Origin: Peptoniphilus sp.
GTDB lineage: Bacteria > Bacillota > Clostridia > Tissierellales > Peptoniphilaceae
DNA length: 43,532 bases
NCBI GenBank assembly: GCA_029983555.1
Contig: JASBZH010000005.1
Coordinates: 1 to 43,532, forward strand
Reading direction: 5' to 3'
A program made the position numbers and the translations under genes. This document shows, piece by piece, positions 35,011 through 43,532 of this stretch. Below the pieces are notes generated by a model that saw nothing but the letters and a program-made list of their open reading frames with translations, did not search any database and was not told the origin of the DNA. The first letter of the stretch is position 1. Each line of letters starts with the position of its first letter.

Positions 35011-36048
35011 TTAATTTTCTCTGGTTTTAAAATTGGACTTATCTTTACTCAAATTATTTTGTGAGTCTTTTTCATCTTTATTTTCAGTTTTCATAGTAAT
35101 ATTGGAAAGAGGATTTGATTTAACCATTTTTCTCAATTGATCGTCGTTTACATGAGTATATATTTCTGTAGTATTGACTGATTCATGACCTAGAATTTCT
35201 TGGAGCGATCTAATATCTGCATTTCCATATTCATACATAAGAGTTGCTGCAGTATGTCTGAGCTTGTGTACAGAATACTTTGATGTATCGAGTCCAGTGT
35301 TTTTCAAATGCTTTTCAATCATATGTTGGATAGACCTATTGCTCATTCTTTTTTGTCTCATTGATAAAAATAAAGCGTTGCTTTTAACTTCGGGTCTAAA
35401 TTTTAAATATCCATCAATAGCATCAACGCATGACTGAGTTAAATATATTGTCCTCTCTTTTTTACCTTTACCCAATACAGTTAATTTATTTTTATCCTTT
35501 ATATGTTCAAGATTTATATTTGAAAGTTCAGATAATCTCATACCACAATTTAAAAATAAAGTTACAATTGCATAATCTCTTGTTTTGTAGACTTCTTTTT
35601 CTTTTGACTTTTCAATAGTATCGAGTAAAGCTATACACTCGTCTAAAGTTAAATATACAGGAAGTGTTTTTTCAATCTTAGGCATGTCAATATCTTGAAC
35701 AGGGTTATATCTTATGACATCAATTTTTGAAAATAAATAATTATAAAAAGATCTTACTGAAGAAAGCTTTCTAAATTTTGACCTATTGGATATTTTTCTG
35801 GTTCTTTCTAAGTAAGAATTATATGCGTAGATATCTTGCTTAGTAACTTCACCTAAGGTTTCTGGTTCTATATCTTCTACAGTAATGTCATCAAACTTCA
35901 CATCATCAGATACAATTCCCTTTCTTTTTTTAATAAATCTTATAAACATTCTCAAATCATAATAGTATTCTTTAACTGTGTTCTCAGAAGAACCCTTAGT
36001 GGACTTCATATAATCCAAAAAATCATCTATTAAATTAGACTTTATCAA
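35011..36048 (-). CDS. Xer-like tyrosine recombinase
   Basis: Site-specific tyrosine recombinase, probably resolving chromosome dimers with FtsK. The N-terminal SAM-like DNA-binding domain (about 1-110) is followed by the catalytic domain: R171 in CGMRLSEL, Lys in GKGKKER (about 194-196), H261-x-x-R264 in HKLRH, H288 in LGHESV and nucleophile Y297 in EIYTH. At 345 aa it is longer than XerC/XerD (about 300) because of an insert near 45-65 and a Lys/Asn/Asp-rich tail after 310. TTG follows GGAGGTG. No attachment repeats or cargo are seen, so a mobile integrase is unlikely. Confidence 0.85.
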   Translation of the reverse strand: MIKSNLIDDFLDYMKSTKGSSENTVKEYYYDLRMFIRFIKKRKGIVSDDVKFDDITVEDIEPETLGEVTKQDIYAYNSYLERTRKISNRSKFRKLSSVRSFYNYLFSKIDVIRYNPVQDIDMPKIEKTLPVYLTLDECIALLDTIEKSKEKEVYKTRDYAIVTLFLNCGMRLSELSNINLEHIKDKNKLTVLGKGKKERTIYLTQSCVDAIDGYLKFRPEVKSNALFLSMRQKRMSNRSIQHMIEKHLKNTGLDTSKYSVHKLRHTAATLMYEYGNADIRSLQEILGHESVNTTEIYTHVNDDQLRKMVKSNPLSNITMKTENKDEKDSQNNLSKDKSNFKTREN

Positions 36049-36072
36049 TATACCACCTCCAAATAATAAGAA

Positions 36073-36097
36073 AAACCTGACTATAAAAGCCAGGTTT
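36073..36097 (-). terminator. Terminator after rny
   Basis: A 10-bp stem with one G-U pair (36073-36082 with 36088-36097) overlaps the end of rny. On the minus strand it is followed by TTCTTATT. It separates RNase Y from the recombinase gene. Confidence 0.65.
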
Positions 36098-37631
36098 ATT
36101 TAGCGTATTCAACTGCCCTAGTTTCTCTAATAACATTTACCTTAATTTGACCAGGAAAATCTAGTTCAGATTCAATTCTCTTAGTAATATCTCTTGCCAT
36201 AAGTGTCATTTCGGCTTCAGATATCTTTTCAGGTTTAACAATAATTCTTACTTCTCGGCCAGCTTGAACAGCATAAGATTTTTCTATTCCATCAAAATCA
36301 TTTGCTATCTCTTCAAGTTTTTCTAATCTTTGAATATAAGCCTCAACAGTTTCTCGTCTAGCGCCTGGTCTAGCAGCAGAAATAGCATCGGCAGCTTGAA
36401 CCAATACAGATTCAACGCAATTTGCCTCAACATCTCCGTGGTGAGACTCAATAGCATTTATAACAAATTCAGATTCGTTATATTTTCTTGCTATTTCAAC
36501 GCCCAAGTCAACATGAGGAGCTTCATAATTTCTATCAATAGATTTGCCTATATCATGTAGTAAACCGCCACGTTTTGCGAGTTTAATATCAGCACCAATT
36601 TCGCTAGCTAAAATACCTGCGATTTCTGATACTTCTACAGAGTGTTTCAAGTTATTTTGTCCGTAACTTGTTCTATATTTAAGTCGACCTAAATACTTAA
36701 TAATTTCTGGATGTAAACCATGCACTCCAGCGTCATATGCTGCTTGCTCTCCAGATTCTTTAATAATTGTTTCTACTTCTTCTTTTGCCTTTTCAACAGT
36801 CTCTTCTATTTTAGTAGGATGAATTCTACCATCGTTTACGAGTTTTTCTAGAGCAACTCTAGCTATTTCTCTCCTAATAGGATCAAAACAAGATAGAACA
36901 ACTGCTTCTGGAGTATCATCAATAATTAAATCAACGCCTGTCAAAGATTCAATAGTACGTATATTTCTGCCTTCACGACCTATGATTCTACCCTTCATTT
37001 CATCATTTGGTAAATTGACCACAGCAACTGTAGATTCTGCTACTTGATCAGCTGCACATCTTTGAATAGCTTGTGCAATTATGTTTCTAGCATACTTCCC
37101 TGATTCCTCTTTAATCTTGTTTTCGTTTTCTTTAATTATTAAAGCAGATTCATTTGTTACATCTTTTCGGAGTTCATTTAATAATATATTCTTTCCTTCC
37201 TCTTTAGTAAGTCCAGCGACTTTTTGGAGTTCTTCTTCACGCTTTTCTACAAGTTCTTTGGCATAATCCTCTCTGTCTCTTAAGCTTTCAAGTTTTTTAG
37301 AAAGTTTTTCATCTTTTCTTTCAACTTGCATAGACTTTTGTTCAAGAAGTTTTTCTTTGGAAAGAATACGATTTTCCATATCTTTTAATTCAGATCTTCT
37401 CAGTTTAATTTCTGATTCTTGCTCGTTTCTAAGTTTTTGAATTTCTTCTTTAGCTTCAACGAGTAGTTCTTTCTTTTGAGTTGTAGCCTGATGTTCAGCA
37501 TCATAAATAATCTTTTTAGATAATTCCTCAGCATTATTTAGCTTTCCTTCAGAAATATATTTTCTAATAGCATAACCTATAGCTACACCTATTATACATA
37601 AAATTACAGCTATTAATATATTTAAACCCAA
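36096..37631 (-). CDS. rny: Ribonuclease Y
   Basis: Membrane-anchored endoribonuclease that initiates mRNA decay in Firmicutes, upstream of PNPase. From the TTG at 37631 the protein starts MGLNILIAVILCIIGVAIGY, a short N-terminal anchor. A long coiled coil (about 30-195) leads to a KH domain (GRIIGREGRNIRTIESLTGV) and an HD domain (NLKHSVEVSEIAG and LLHDIGKSIDR). This start is chosen because GGGAGGTG lies just upstream; a longer frame from 37673 would read through that site. At 511 aa it has the standard length. A strong promoter precedes it. Confidence 0.97.
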   Translation of the reverse strand: MGLNILIAVILCIIGVAIGYAIRKYISEGKLNNAEELSKKIIYDAEHQATTQKKELLVEAKEEIQKLRNEQESEIKLRRSELKDMENRILSKEKLLEQKSMQVERKDEKLSKKLESLRDREDYAKELVEKREEELQKVAGLTKEEGKNILLNELRKDVTNESALIIKENENKIKEESGKYARNIIAQAIQRCAADQVAESTVAVVNLPNDEMKGRIIGREGRNIRTIESLTGVDLIIDDTPEAVVLSCFDPIRREIARVALEKLVNDGRIHPTKIEETVEKAKEEVETIIKESGEQAAYDAGVHGLHPEIIKYLGRLKYRTSYGQNNLKHSVEVSEIAGILASEIGADIKLAKRGGLLHDIGKSIDRNYEAPHVDLGVEIARKYNESEFVINAIESHHGDVEANCVESVLVQAADAISAARPGARRETVEAYIQRLEKLEEIANDFDGIEKSYAVQAGREVRIIVKPEKISEAEMTLMARDITKRIESELDFPGQIKVNVIRETRAVEYAK

Positions 37632-37706
37632 TTTATACACCTCCCATATTAAATTTTCAAGTTTCAAAATCAAAAATAAAGGTAAATTTTTACTTACCTA
37701 GAATTA

Positions 37707-37735
37707 ATTGTATATCTTTTGAGCTTATAAGTCAA
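37707..37735 (-). promoter_or_regulatory. rny promoter
   Basis: On the minus strand, TTGACT (37730-37735), a 17-bp spacer and TACAAT (37707-37712). This leaves a leader of about 70 nt before the TTG start at 37631. Confidence 0.7.
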
Positions 37736-37772
37736 ACAAATTACACTTAGAAAGGCGTATAAAAACTAGCTT

Positions 37773-38057
37773 TTAATTAGATGTTACAGGGATTATTAAC
37801 TTATCTCCAGGTTTTAAATTTTCTGAACTTATCTTATTAATTTTCTCTATTTCTAAAACAAAATTCATTTTGTTATTAATGTCATATTTATCTGCAATAT
37901 CCCATAAATTATCTCCACTCTTTACAGAATATATCTCAAATTCAGTAGCTTTAGTTGAAAAATCTTCATGTTCAATTATTAATCCTGTATTAAAAAAGAA
38001 AAATAATAGCAAAAAAATAATAATTTTGCTCTTTTTTATATAATATCTCTTTTTCAT
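37773..38057 (-). CDS. YneA-like membrane-anchored LysM peptide (probable SOS cell-division inhibitor)
   Basis: A 94-aa protein with a basic N-terminus, one hydrophobic segment (about residues 11-28) and a LysM domain (about 42-91: YSVKSGDNLWDIADKYD then LKPGDKLIIPV). Size, topology and position divergent from lexA match B. subtilis YneA, which blocks division during the SOS response. A LexA-type dyad overlaps its promoter -10. Function is inferred from this match; it could instead be a simple LysM wall peptide. ATG follows GAGGTGA. Confidence 0.75.
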   Translation of the reverse strand: MKKRYYIKKSKIIIFLLLFFFFNTGLIIEHEDFSTKATEFEIYSVKSGDNLWDIADKYDINNKMNFVLEIEKINKISSENLKPGDKLIIPVTSN

Positions 38058-38121
38058 AATTTCACCTCATGTATTTAACTGTAATGTTCTTTAAAAATAT
38101 ATGTTTCAAATCTACGTTCTA

Positions 38122-38155
38122 AACATATGTTAGTATTAAATTTTTCGTTTGTCAA
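38122..38155 (-). promoter_or_regulatory. Promoter of the YneA-like gene with LexA-type operator
   Basis: On the minus strand a perfect TTGACA (38150-38155) is followed after 17 bp by TAACAT (38127-38132). The perfect 10-bp dyad AACATATGTT (38122-38131) covers the -10. It matches the centre of the Gram-positive LexA box (GAAC-N4-GTTC) at three of four positions in each half. Repression by LexA is inferred. Confidence 0.6.
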
Positions 38156-38184
38156 TAGTTTTTGTAGAAAAATAAAACTCTTGT

Positions 38185-38213
38185 TTGAAATACATGTTCA
38201 TATATGTTATTAT
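38185..38213 (+). promoter_or_regulatory. lexA promoter
   Basis: TTGAAA (38185-38190), a 17-bp spacer and TATTAT (38208-38213). Half-sites ATGTTC and ATGTTA lie in the spacer, so autorepression is likely, although no full palindrome is seen there. Confidence 0.6.
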
Positions 38214-38255
38214 TTATTAAAAGATAAATTTCGAGACGATATCTGGAGGTAATTT

Positions 38256-38873
38256 ATGTATGATGATTTAAATCAAAGACAATTAGAAATACTTTTATAT
38301 ATAAAAAAATTTTTAGAAAGAAAGGGTTATCCCCCAACTGTAAGAGAAATATGTTCAGGATGTAATATTAAATCAACTTCAACAGTTTATTATGCCTTAG
38401 AAAAGTTGGAGGATAAAAATTACATTAGAAAAGATCCATCAAAAACACGCGCAATTGAAATTATTGATCAAGGTGATGACTTACTTATTACTAAGAAGAA
38501 AACAACAGATATTCCTATTGTAGGTAAAGTAACTGCAGGTATGCCAATTTTAGCAGTTGAAAATATTGATGACACTATGCCTTTGCCGCTTGAATTTGTA
38601 AAAGATAGAGAACTATTTATACTCAAAGTTTCTGGAGAAAGTATGATTAACGCAGGAATTTTTGATGGAGATTATGTAATAGTTGAAAAGACAAATTGTG
38701 CTAGTAATGGTGACAAGGTACTTGCTCTTATAGATGAGGAAGCTACTATAAAGACTTTTTATAAAGAAGATCACAGATATAGATTGCAACCTGAAAATGA
38801 CTATATGGAACCTCTATATTTTAATTACTTATCAATACTTGGAAAAATTGTAGGACTTTATAGAGAATTTTAA
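38256..38873 (+). CDS. lexA: LexA repressor
   Basis: SOS repressor and self-cleaving S24 peptidase. The winged helix-turn-helix is in residues 1-70 (LNQRQLEILLYIKKF, TVREICSGCNIKSTSTVYYAL). The cleavage site Ala94-Gly95 lies in KVTAGMPI. The catalytic dyad is Ser129 (VSGESM) and Lys166 (ATIKTF). At 205 aa it is normal. It starts at ATG after GGAGGTAATTT. It is divergent from the YneA-like gene and in the same window as recA, its co-protease, and uvrC. Confidence 0.97.
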   Translation: MYDDLNQRQLEILLYIKKFLERKGYPPTVREICSGCNIKSTSTVYYALEKLEDKNYIRKDPSKTRAIEIIDQGDDLLITKKKTTDIPIVGKVTAGMPILAVENIDDTMPLPLEFVKDRELFILKVSGESMINAGIFDGDYVIVEKTNCASNGDKVLALIDEEATIKTFYKEDHRYRLQPENDYMEPLYFNYLSILGKIVGLYREF

Positions 38874-38908
38874 TTTTATATTTTCTATAGAATAAAAAAA
38901 TATACATT

Positions 38909-38948
38909 AAAAAACTGGCCTCTAGACTAACTAAAGGTCAGTTTTTTT
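38909..38948. terminator. Bidirectional terminator between lexA and hprK
   Basis: A 13-bp stem with one G-U pair (38909-38921 with 38935-38947) is flanked by an A-run and a T-run. It overlaps the hprK stop and serves two convergent genes. Confidence 0.85.
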
Positions 38949-39855
38949 ACTTGTTCTTCAAAATTCTAGCATTTAATTCGAGTGCAGGATTATAACCAAG
39001 TTCTTTTTGCTTATAATTTTTAGTAGCGACTTCTACAATCATAGCTGTGTGCCTTCCAGGCTTAACAGGTACATCAAATTTTGCAACATTTATTCCCAAT
39101 AAATTTTCATAATTATTGACTATACCCAATCGGTCGTACTCTTTAGATTCATCCCAATCCTCTAAATTAATAATTATCTCAATATTTTTTTCTTCCATTA
39201 CATAGCCGACTCCAAACATTTTTTGGATATCTATTATTCCTACGCCTCTAATTTCCATAAAGTGTCTTGTAATTTCTGGTGATCTGCCAATTAGCTTTTG
39301 ATCTATATTTTTAATTATTACAGAATCATCTGCAATTAACCTTGCCCCATTTGTAATTAGATCAAGAGCTGTCTCACTCTTTCCTATTCCACTTCTACCT
39401 TTAATTAGAACTCCGACTCCATATATATCGAGCAAAACACCATGAACCCTCATCGTCGGTGCTAGGTCAATTTCAATATGAGAAACAATTTTAGACATGA
39501 GCTTTGCAGTAGGTTCTTTACTCTTTAACAAAGTTCTGTCATGTTTTACTGCAAGTTCATGGGCTTCTTTAAACACTTTATTATTTCTTGAAAAAATTAA
39601 ACAAGGAATATTATATTGAAACAATTTATTGAGCGAAACTTTAATTTCATTTTTATCGAGTGAATTTAAATAGTGCCACTCTTGAGTTCCAATTACTTGA
39701 ATTCTTTCATTTACAAATTTATTAAAATGTCCACAAAGTTGTAATCCAGGTCTATTTATTTCGCTACTTGTTATTTTTATATCTTCATAGTCGCTAGATT
39801 TGTGGACTATTTCTAAATCATAATTTTTAACTAGATCGCTTAATTTTACAGTCAT
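38947..39855 (-). CDS. hprK: HPr kinase/phosphorylase
   Basis: Phosphorylates or dephosphorylates HPr at Ser46, the central switch of carbon catabolite repression in Firmicutes. The catalytic domain has H138 in RVHGVLLDIYG, Walker A GRSGIGKS (153-160), the signature EIRGVGIIDIQKMFG and the C-terminal KPGRHTAMIVE. At 302 aa it is normal. The ATG overlaps the uvrC stop (ATGA), and AAGGAG is inside the uvrC end, so it is the last gene of pepP-uvrC-hprK. Confidence 0.97.
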   Translation of the reverse strand: MTVKLSDLVKNYDLEIVHKSSDYEDIKITSSEINRPGLQLCGHFNKFVNERIQVIGTQEWHYLNSLDKNEIKVSLNKLFQYNIPCLIFSRNNKVFKEAHELAVKHDRTLLKSKEPTAKLMSKIVSHIEIDLAPTMRVHGVLLDIYGVGVLIKGRSGIGKSETALDLITNGARLIADDSVIIKNIDQKLIGRSPEITRHFMEIRGVGIIDIQKMFGVGYVMEEKNIEIIINLEDWDESKEYDRLGIVNNYENLLGINVAKFDVPVKPGRHTAMIVEVATKNYKQKELGYNPALELNARILKNK

Positions 39856-41708
39856 TTTTTCTCCTTATTAAAATGATTATATAGAGAAGTTGCACTGGCT
39901 AAATTCATAGAGTCTACAGATTTTAATTCCTCAATTGTTGCATTTTTTATTTTTTCAATTGATTTGAAATGTTTTAATAGATTTCTTTTTCTCTTAGGTC
40001 CTATCATGTCTATATCGTCAAGTTCCGATTTAAACATAGTTTTACTTCTAAGGTTTCTGTGATAATTTATTGCAAATCTATGAACCTCTTCTTGTATTTT
40101 ATAAACCATTTTATATCCTCTAGAATCTATGGGAATGCCATATTCAACATTGTCATATATTATACCTCTTGTTGTGTGAAAATCGTCTTTAACAAGTCCA
40201 CAAACAGGGATATCGATGCCAAACTTACTTAAAACTTCTTTAGCAACATTAACTTGACCCTTTCCACCATCCATCATAATTAAGTCAGGAAAATTTGAAA
40301 ACGAAGATTTTGTTGAAGATTTTTTTTCGTTTATACCTCTTCTAAATCTTCTAGTTAGAACTTCACGATGACTTCCATAATCATCTGAGCCCAAAACAGT
40401 TTTTATTCTAAATTTTCTATAGTCGCTTTTCTTGGCATCACCATCTTCGAAAACCACCATTGAACCGACAGACTCGACTCCTGATATATTTGATATATCG
40501 TAAGCTTCAATTCTATGTGGAAATTGTTTTAAATGAAGTAAATCTTTAATTTCTTCAAGCGCCACTTTATTTACTTCAATTCTCTTAGAATATCTATCTC
40601 CATATTTATCTATCATATCAATGGCATTTCTTTTGACCATTCTAACGAGCTCTTTTTTATCTCCCTTTACTGGCATAGTTATACTAACTTTGTTACCCTT
40701 CTTTTCAGTCAACCACTTTTCAATAGTTTCACTGTCAATAGGAAGTTCTTCTGTAATAATTTCTTTAGGAATATAACTTGCTCCAATATAAAACTGCTTC
40801 ATAAAAGAGGATAAAATTTCACCATAACTTTCATTATAATAGTCTTTTATCAAATAATGTTCTCGTCCAATAATTTTCCCATTTCTAAAGAAGAAAATTT
40901 GAACTAGAGCTTCGTCAACTCCCTTCGCAAGAGCTATAATATCTTTATCATCTCGTGACTGCGGATCAGAAATTAGTTGTCTTTCTTTTAAGTATTCTAA
41001 ATTTTTAATTCTATCTCGCATATCAGCAGCACTTTCATATTCCAAATTTTTAGAATATTCTATCATTTTAGAATTTAATTTTTTAACCAAGTTATCATTA
41101 GAACTTGATAAAAAATTTAGGATTTCTTTAACCATCTCATTGTATTTATAATCGTCAACATTACCTATGCACGGGCCAACGCATTTACCAATATGGTAGT
41201 TTAGACAAGGTCTGTAATTTTTTTCTTCAACATTTTCTAAGTTCAAATTACAAGTTCTTAAAGGATATAATTTTTCAAAAGTATCGATAGAATCATTTAC
41301 TGCAAATACATCTGGATAAGGTCCAAAATATTTTGCCTTGTCTTTATCTATTCTCCTAGTTTTTAATACACGAGGATATCTCTCATTAGTAGTAACTTTA
41401 ATATAAGGGTATTGTTTATCATCTCTTAGTAAGATATTATATTTAGGGAGATTATTCTTTATAAGATTAGATTCTAGAACGAGAGATTCAACTTCATTTT
41501 CAACTATAATATATTCAAAATCATTTATCTTTGAAACCATATTGGCAACTTTAATACTACTTTTGCCATAGGATCCAAAATATTGGCGAACCCTTTTGCG
41601 TAGCGATTTGGCTTTACCGACATATATAATATCGTCTAATTCATTTTTCATTATATAAACTCCCGGTTTATCCGGGAGCTTATAAAGTTTTTCTCTCAAA
41701 TCTTTCAA
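39852..41708 (-). CDS. uvrC: UvrABC system protein C
   Basis: Dual-incision nuclease of nucleotide excision repair. The N-terminal GIY-YIG domain (KPGVYIMKN, IYVGKAKSLRKRVRQYF) is followed by a four-Cys cluster region (RTCNLNLENVEE then RPCLNYHIGKCVGPC), the UVR motif (YESAADMRDRIKNLE), the RNase H-like C-terminal nuclease (AYDISNISGVESVGSMVVFE, IMMDGGKGQ) and a helix-hairpin-helix end (IDMIGPKRKRNLLKHF). At 618 aa it is normal. It starts at TTG one base after the pepP stop, with AAAGGT upstream inside pepP. An unusual GC-rich hairpin lies in its first codons. Confidence 0.96.
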   Translation of the reverse strand: MKDLREKLYKLPDKPGVYIMKNELDDIIYVGKAKSLRKRVRQYFGSYGKSSIKVANMVSKINDFEYIIVENEVESLVLESNLIKNNLPKYNILLRDDKQYPYIKVTTNERYPRVLKTRRIDKDKAKYFGPYPDVFAVNDSIDTFEKLYPLRTCNLNLENVEEKNYRPCLNYHIGKCVGPCIGNVDDYKYNEMVKEILNFLSSSNDNLVKKLNSKMIEYSKNLEYESAADMRDRIKNLEYLKERQLISDPQSRDDKDIIALAKGVDEALVQIFFFRNGKIIGREHYLIKDYYNESYGEILSSFMKQFYIGASYIPKEIITEELPIDSETIEKWLTEKKGNKVSITMPVKGDKKELVRMVKRNAIDMIDKYGDRYSKRIEVNKVALEEIKDLLHLKQFPHRIEAYDISNISGVESVGSMVVFEDGDAKKSDYRKFRIKTVLGSDDYGSHREVLTRRFRRGINEKKSSTKSSFSNFPDLIMMDGGKGQVNVAKEVLSKFGIDIPVCGLVKDDFHTTRGIIYDNVEYGIPIDSRGYKMVYKIQEEVHRFAINYHRNLRSKTMFKSELDDIDMIGPKRKRNLLKHFKSIEKIKNATIEELKSVDSMNLASATSLYNHFNKEKK

Positions 41709-41709
41709 A

Positions 41710-43467
41710 CTATCTTGTTACCTTTCTAGTATCGTGTTTAAGTTTTTCTAATTCATTTTTTTCTAAATGTGGACTTAGCTTATTGTAAACTTCTTCATGA
41801 TATTTATTTAAAACTTCAATTTGTCTATCGCTTAAAAGTTTGGTATCAATAGCTTCTATTTCGAATGGACAATAGGAAATAGTTTTAAACTTGTAAAATA
41901 CAGAGTCTATTGTCTCTTTATCTTCAGTTACTCTCATTATATTTTCTATTCTAATTCCATGTTTTCCCTCTTTATATACACCAGGTTCATTAGATACAAT
42001 CATTCCAATTTCCATTGGAATTGGTGTTTTCGAAAGGGTAAGACTTTGTGGTCCTTCGTGTACAGAAAGTACAAATCCAATTCCATGACCTGTACCACAT
42101 TTATAATCCATATGCTCTTGCCACATAGCGTATCTTGCTATCCCATCTAATGCAATATCCTTTGTACCCTTTAAGAAGACGCAGTCCATAAGATTTAAAT
42201 GACATTTTAGGGTTGTAGTGTAGTCTTTAATTTCTTCGTCTGTTAGACTTCCCATGGCGATAGTTCTAGTAATATCAGTGGTTCCAGAGTAATACTGTCC
42301 GCCTGAATCTACTAAATAAAAACCTTTATCATAAATTTTTGCTTGACTGTCTTTAGATGCGCTATAATGCATCATAGCCGCATTAGAACCATATGCTGAA
42401 ATTGTACCAAAAGAATTTGAAAGATAAAGATCATCTTTGCTCCTAAATTCATCAAGTTTTAATTGCGCATCATATTCACCAATAGGGCTTTCTTTAACTT
42501 TTTCCTTTAACCAGCAAATATATTTATAGAGACTAGCGCCATCTTTAATATAAGTGTCTTCAAGATTTTCGATTTCTATATCGTTTTTAACTGCTTTTAA
42601 TTTAGTAGAAATATTAATTCCTTCTATAATTTTGTTGTCTTTTTCTAAAGAACTGTATATTCTGTGATTTATTGAATCTTTATCTAAATAAATATTATTA
42701 TTTTTATAACTATCTAGATAAGAGTAAAATTCATGATAGTCTCTAGTATCTACACATGTTAATTCATTTTTTATATTTTCGATTTTTTTAGGATCTGCAA
42801 ATAAAATTACTTTGTCTTTTTCGATTATTAAAAATGAAATTAAAACTGGAGTATCTTCAATGTCATCTGCTCTTATATTTAAAATCCAGGCAATATCTAC
42901 TAGTGATGAAATTACAGTCATGTCTGCATTAATCTTTTCTAAAATTGATCGAATTTCTTTAATTTTTTCTTCTCGAGATTTTCCAGCATATTTAGTGTCT
43001 AAAATAAATGCTTCTTTAGATGGAAGCGGATTTCTATCTTTCCACAACTCATCAATTAAATCTACATCGACTATTTTTACGCCCTTATTTTTTACTTTTG
43101 AATATATATTATTGTACTGACTTTCAGAAAAATATTCTGCATTTAATCCTATTGTTTGATTATTAGAAATATTTTCGTTAATCCATTCACTGTAATTTAA
43201 TACTCCTGCCAAACCTTGCTTTTGTAGTTTAAATCCAGTATTTTTTATTTGTTTTTCAGCTTGAATATAATATCTTCCGTCTGCCCAAAGATATGCTTCA
43301 TCTTGTGTAATAACTGCAACACCTTGTGAACCAGTAAAACCAGTTACAAATTCCCTCTCTTTAAAATAATCTGGCAAATATTCTGAGCCATGTGGATCAT
43401 TAGTAGGGACTATATATAAATCTATATTTTCATCATTCATCTTTTTTCTTAGCTTATCTAGAATCAT
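41710..43467 (-). CDS. pepP: Xaa-Pro aminopeptidase (M24, three-domain aminopeptidase P)
   Basis: Metalloaminopeptidase removing N-terminal residues before proline. Two creatinase-N domains (about 1-300) precede the pita-bread M24 domain with dimetal ligands in YLVDSGGQY and GTTDITRTI (two Asp), GHGIGFVLSVHEGP (His), and SNEPGVYKEG and GIRIEN (two Glu). A C-terminal M24_C domain (about 525-585) is typical of the 590-aa eukaryote-like class. ATG 43467 is preferred to GTG 43476, since AGGAAGTG lies 6 nt before it. First gene of the pepP-uvrC-hprK operon. Confidence 0.93.
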   Translation of the reverse strand: MILDKLRKKMNDENIDLYIVPTNDPHGSEYLPDYFKEREFVTGFTGSQGVAVITQDEAYLWADGRYYIQAEKQIKNTGFKLQKQGLAGVLNYSEWINENISNNQTIGLNAEYFSESQYNNIYSKVKNKGVKIVDVDLIDELWKDRNPLPSKEAFILDTKYAGKSREEKIKEIRSILEKINADMTVISSLVDIAWILNIRADDIEDTPVLISFLIIEKDKVILFADPKKIENIKNELTCVDTRDYHEFYSYLDSYKNNNIYLDKDSINHRIYSSLEKDNKIIEGINISTKLKAVKNDIEIENLEDTYIKDGASLYKYICWLKEKVKESPIGEYDAQLKLDEFRSKDDLYLSNSFGTISAYGSNAAMMHYSASKDSQAKIYDKGFYLVDSGGQYYSGTTDITRTIAMGSLTDEEIKDYTTTLKCHLNLMDCVFLKGTKDIALDGIARYAMWQEHMDYKCGTGHGIGFVLSVHEGPQSLTLSKTPIPMEIGMIVSNEPGVYKEGKHGIRIENIMRVTEDKETIDSVFYKFKTISYCPFEIEAIDTKLLSDRQIEVLNKYHEEVYNKLSPHLEKNELEKLKHDTRKVTR

Positions 43468-43494
43468 TTTTATCACTTCCTCGTATAATAATGT

Positions 43495-43514
43495 TGTAGT
43501 TTAAAAAAACTACA
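43495..43514. terminator. Small perfect hairpin upstream of pepP
   Basis: TGTAGTTT and AAACTACA (8 bp) enclose a 4-nt loop. On the plus strand it is followed by TTTTCTTTTCT. It lies between pepP and an unseen neighbour beyond the window edge and may be a terminator or part of the pepP regulatory region. Confidence 0.4.
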
Positions 43515-43532
43515 TTTTCTTTTCTATCCCAT

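Noticed and set aside
35011..36048. Tyrosine recombinase as the integrase of a mobile element
   Set aside because: There are no flanking direct repeats, tRNA target, excisionase or cargo. The neighbours are housekeeping genes and the domain plan is Xer-like.
37632..37673. Longer RNase Y starting at 37673
   Set aside because: The extra 14 codons include the GGGAGGTG ribosome binding site that serves the TTG at 37631. The shorter protein has the standard RNase Y N-terminus.

Overview
The window looks like chromosomal DNA from a low-GC, Gram-positive, anaerobic-type Firmicute. The best guess is Clostridia/Tissierellia, close to the Peptoniphilaceae. The evidence is the AT-rich composition, frequent TTG starts behind strong GGAGGTG-type ribosome binding sites, PolC, HprK, RNase Y, the LexA/YneA pair, and the gene order rpsB-tsf-pyrH-frr-uppS-cdsA-rseP-ispG-polC-rimP-nusA-infB. 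The genus is inferred from gene content only. I see no rRNA, tRNA, CRISPR array, insertion sequence or prophage.

Positions 1-31,870 are all on the plus strand. They hold a long housekeeping run: translation and mRNA turnover (rpsB, tsf, frr, rimP, nusA, rnpM, infB, rbfA, truB, rpsO, pnp), envelope lipids and isoprenoids (uppS, cdsA, ispG, pgsA), regulated proteolysis (rseP), replication and nucleotide metabolism (polC, pyrH, dut, nrnA, ribF), chromosome segregation (ftsK), then rimO, cinA and recA. Promoters and intrinsic terminators punctuate the run. The rpsB, rimP and rpsO leaders have structures suggesting autoregulation.

Directly after recA (28,102-31,446) lies the most unusual part. 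It encodes a Mre11/SbcD-like phosphoesterase and a Rad50/SbcC-like ATPase divided over three reading frames. The N-terminal part carries Walker A, about five tandem repeats of about 47 residues, and a terminal CxxC...HxxxH element. A 77-aa coiled-coil piece follows. The C-terminal part carries the ABC signature and Walker B. The last two pieces are in the same frame, separated by one TGA. A TrpR-like regulator (yerC) with its own strong promoter follows.

Positions 31,892-37,773 and 38,947-43,467 are on the minus strand: rqcH, a secreted copper-amine-oxidase-N-like protein, a Xer-type recombinase, RNase Y, a YneA-like membrane LysM peptide, and the operon pepP-uvrC-hprK. lexA is on the plus strand and divergent from the YneA-like gene, an SOS checkpoint layout like that of Bacillus. 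A 628-bp A-rich stretch between rqcH and the secreted protein has no gene.

Most genes are ordinary. Points worth a second look are the split ATPase, a PolC whose PHP domain has lost several metal ligands, the leader structures, the absence of dxr between cdsA and rseP, and the unexplained A-rich stretch.
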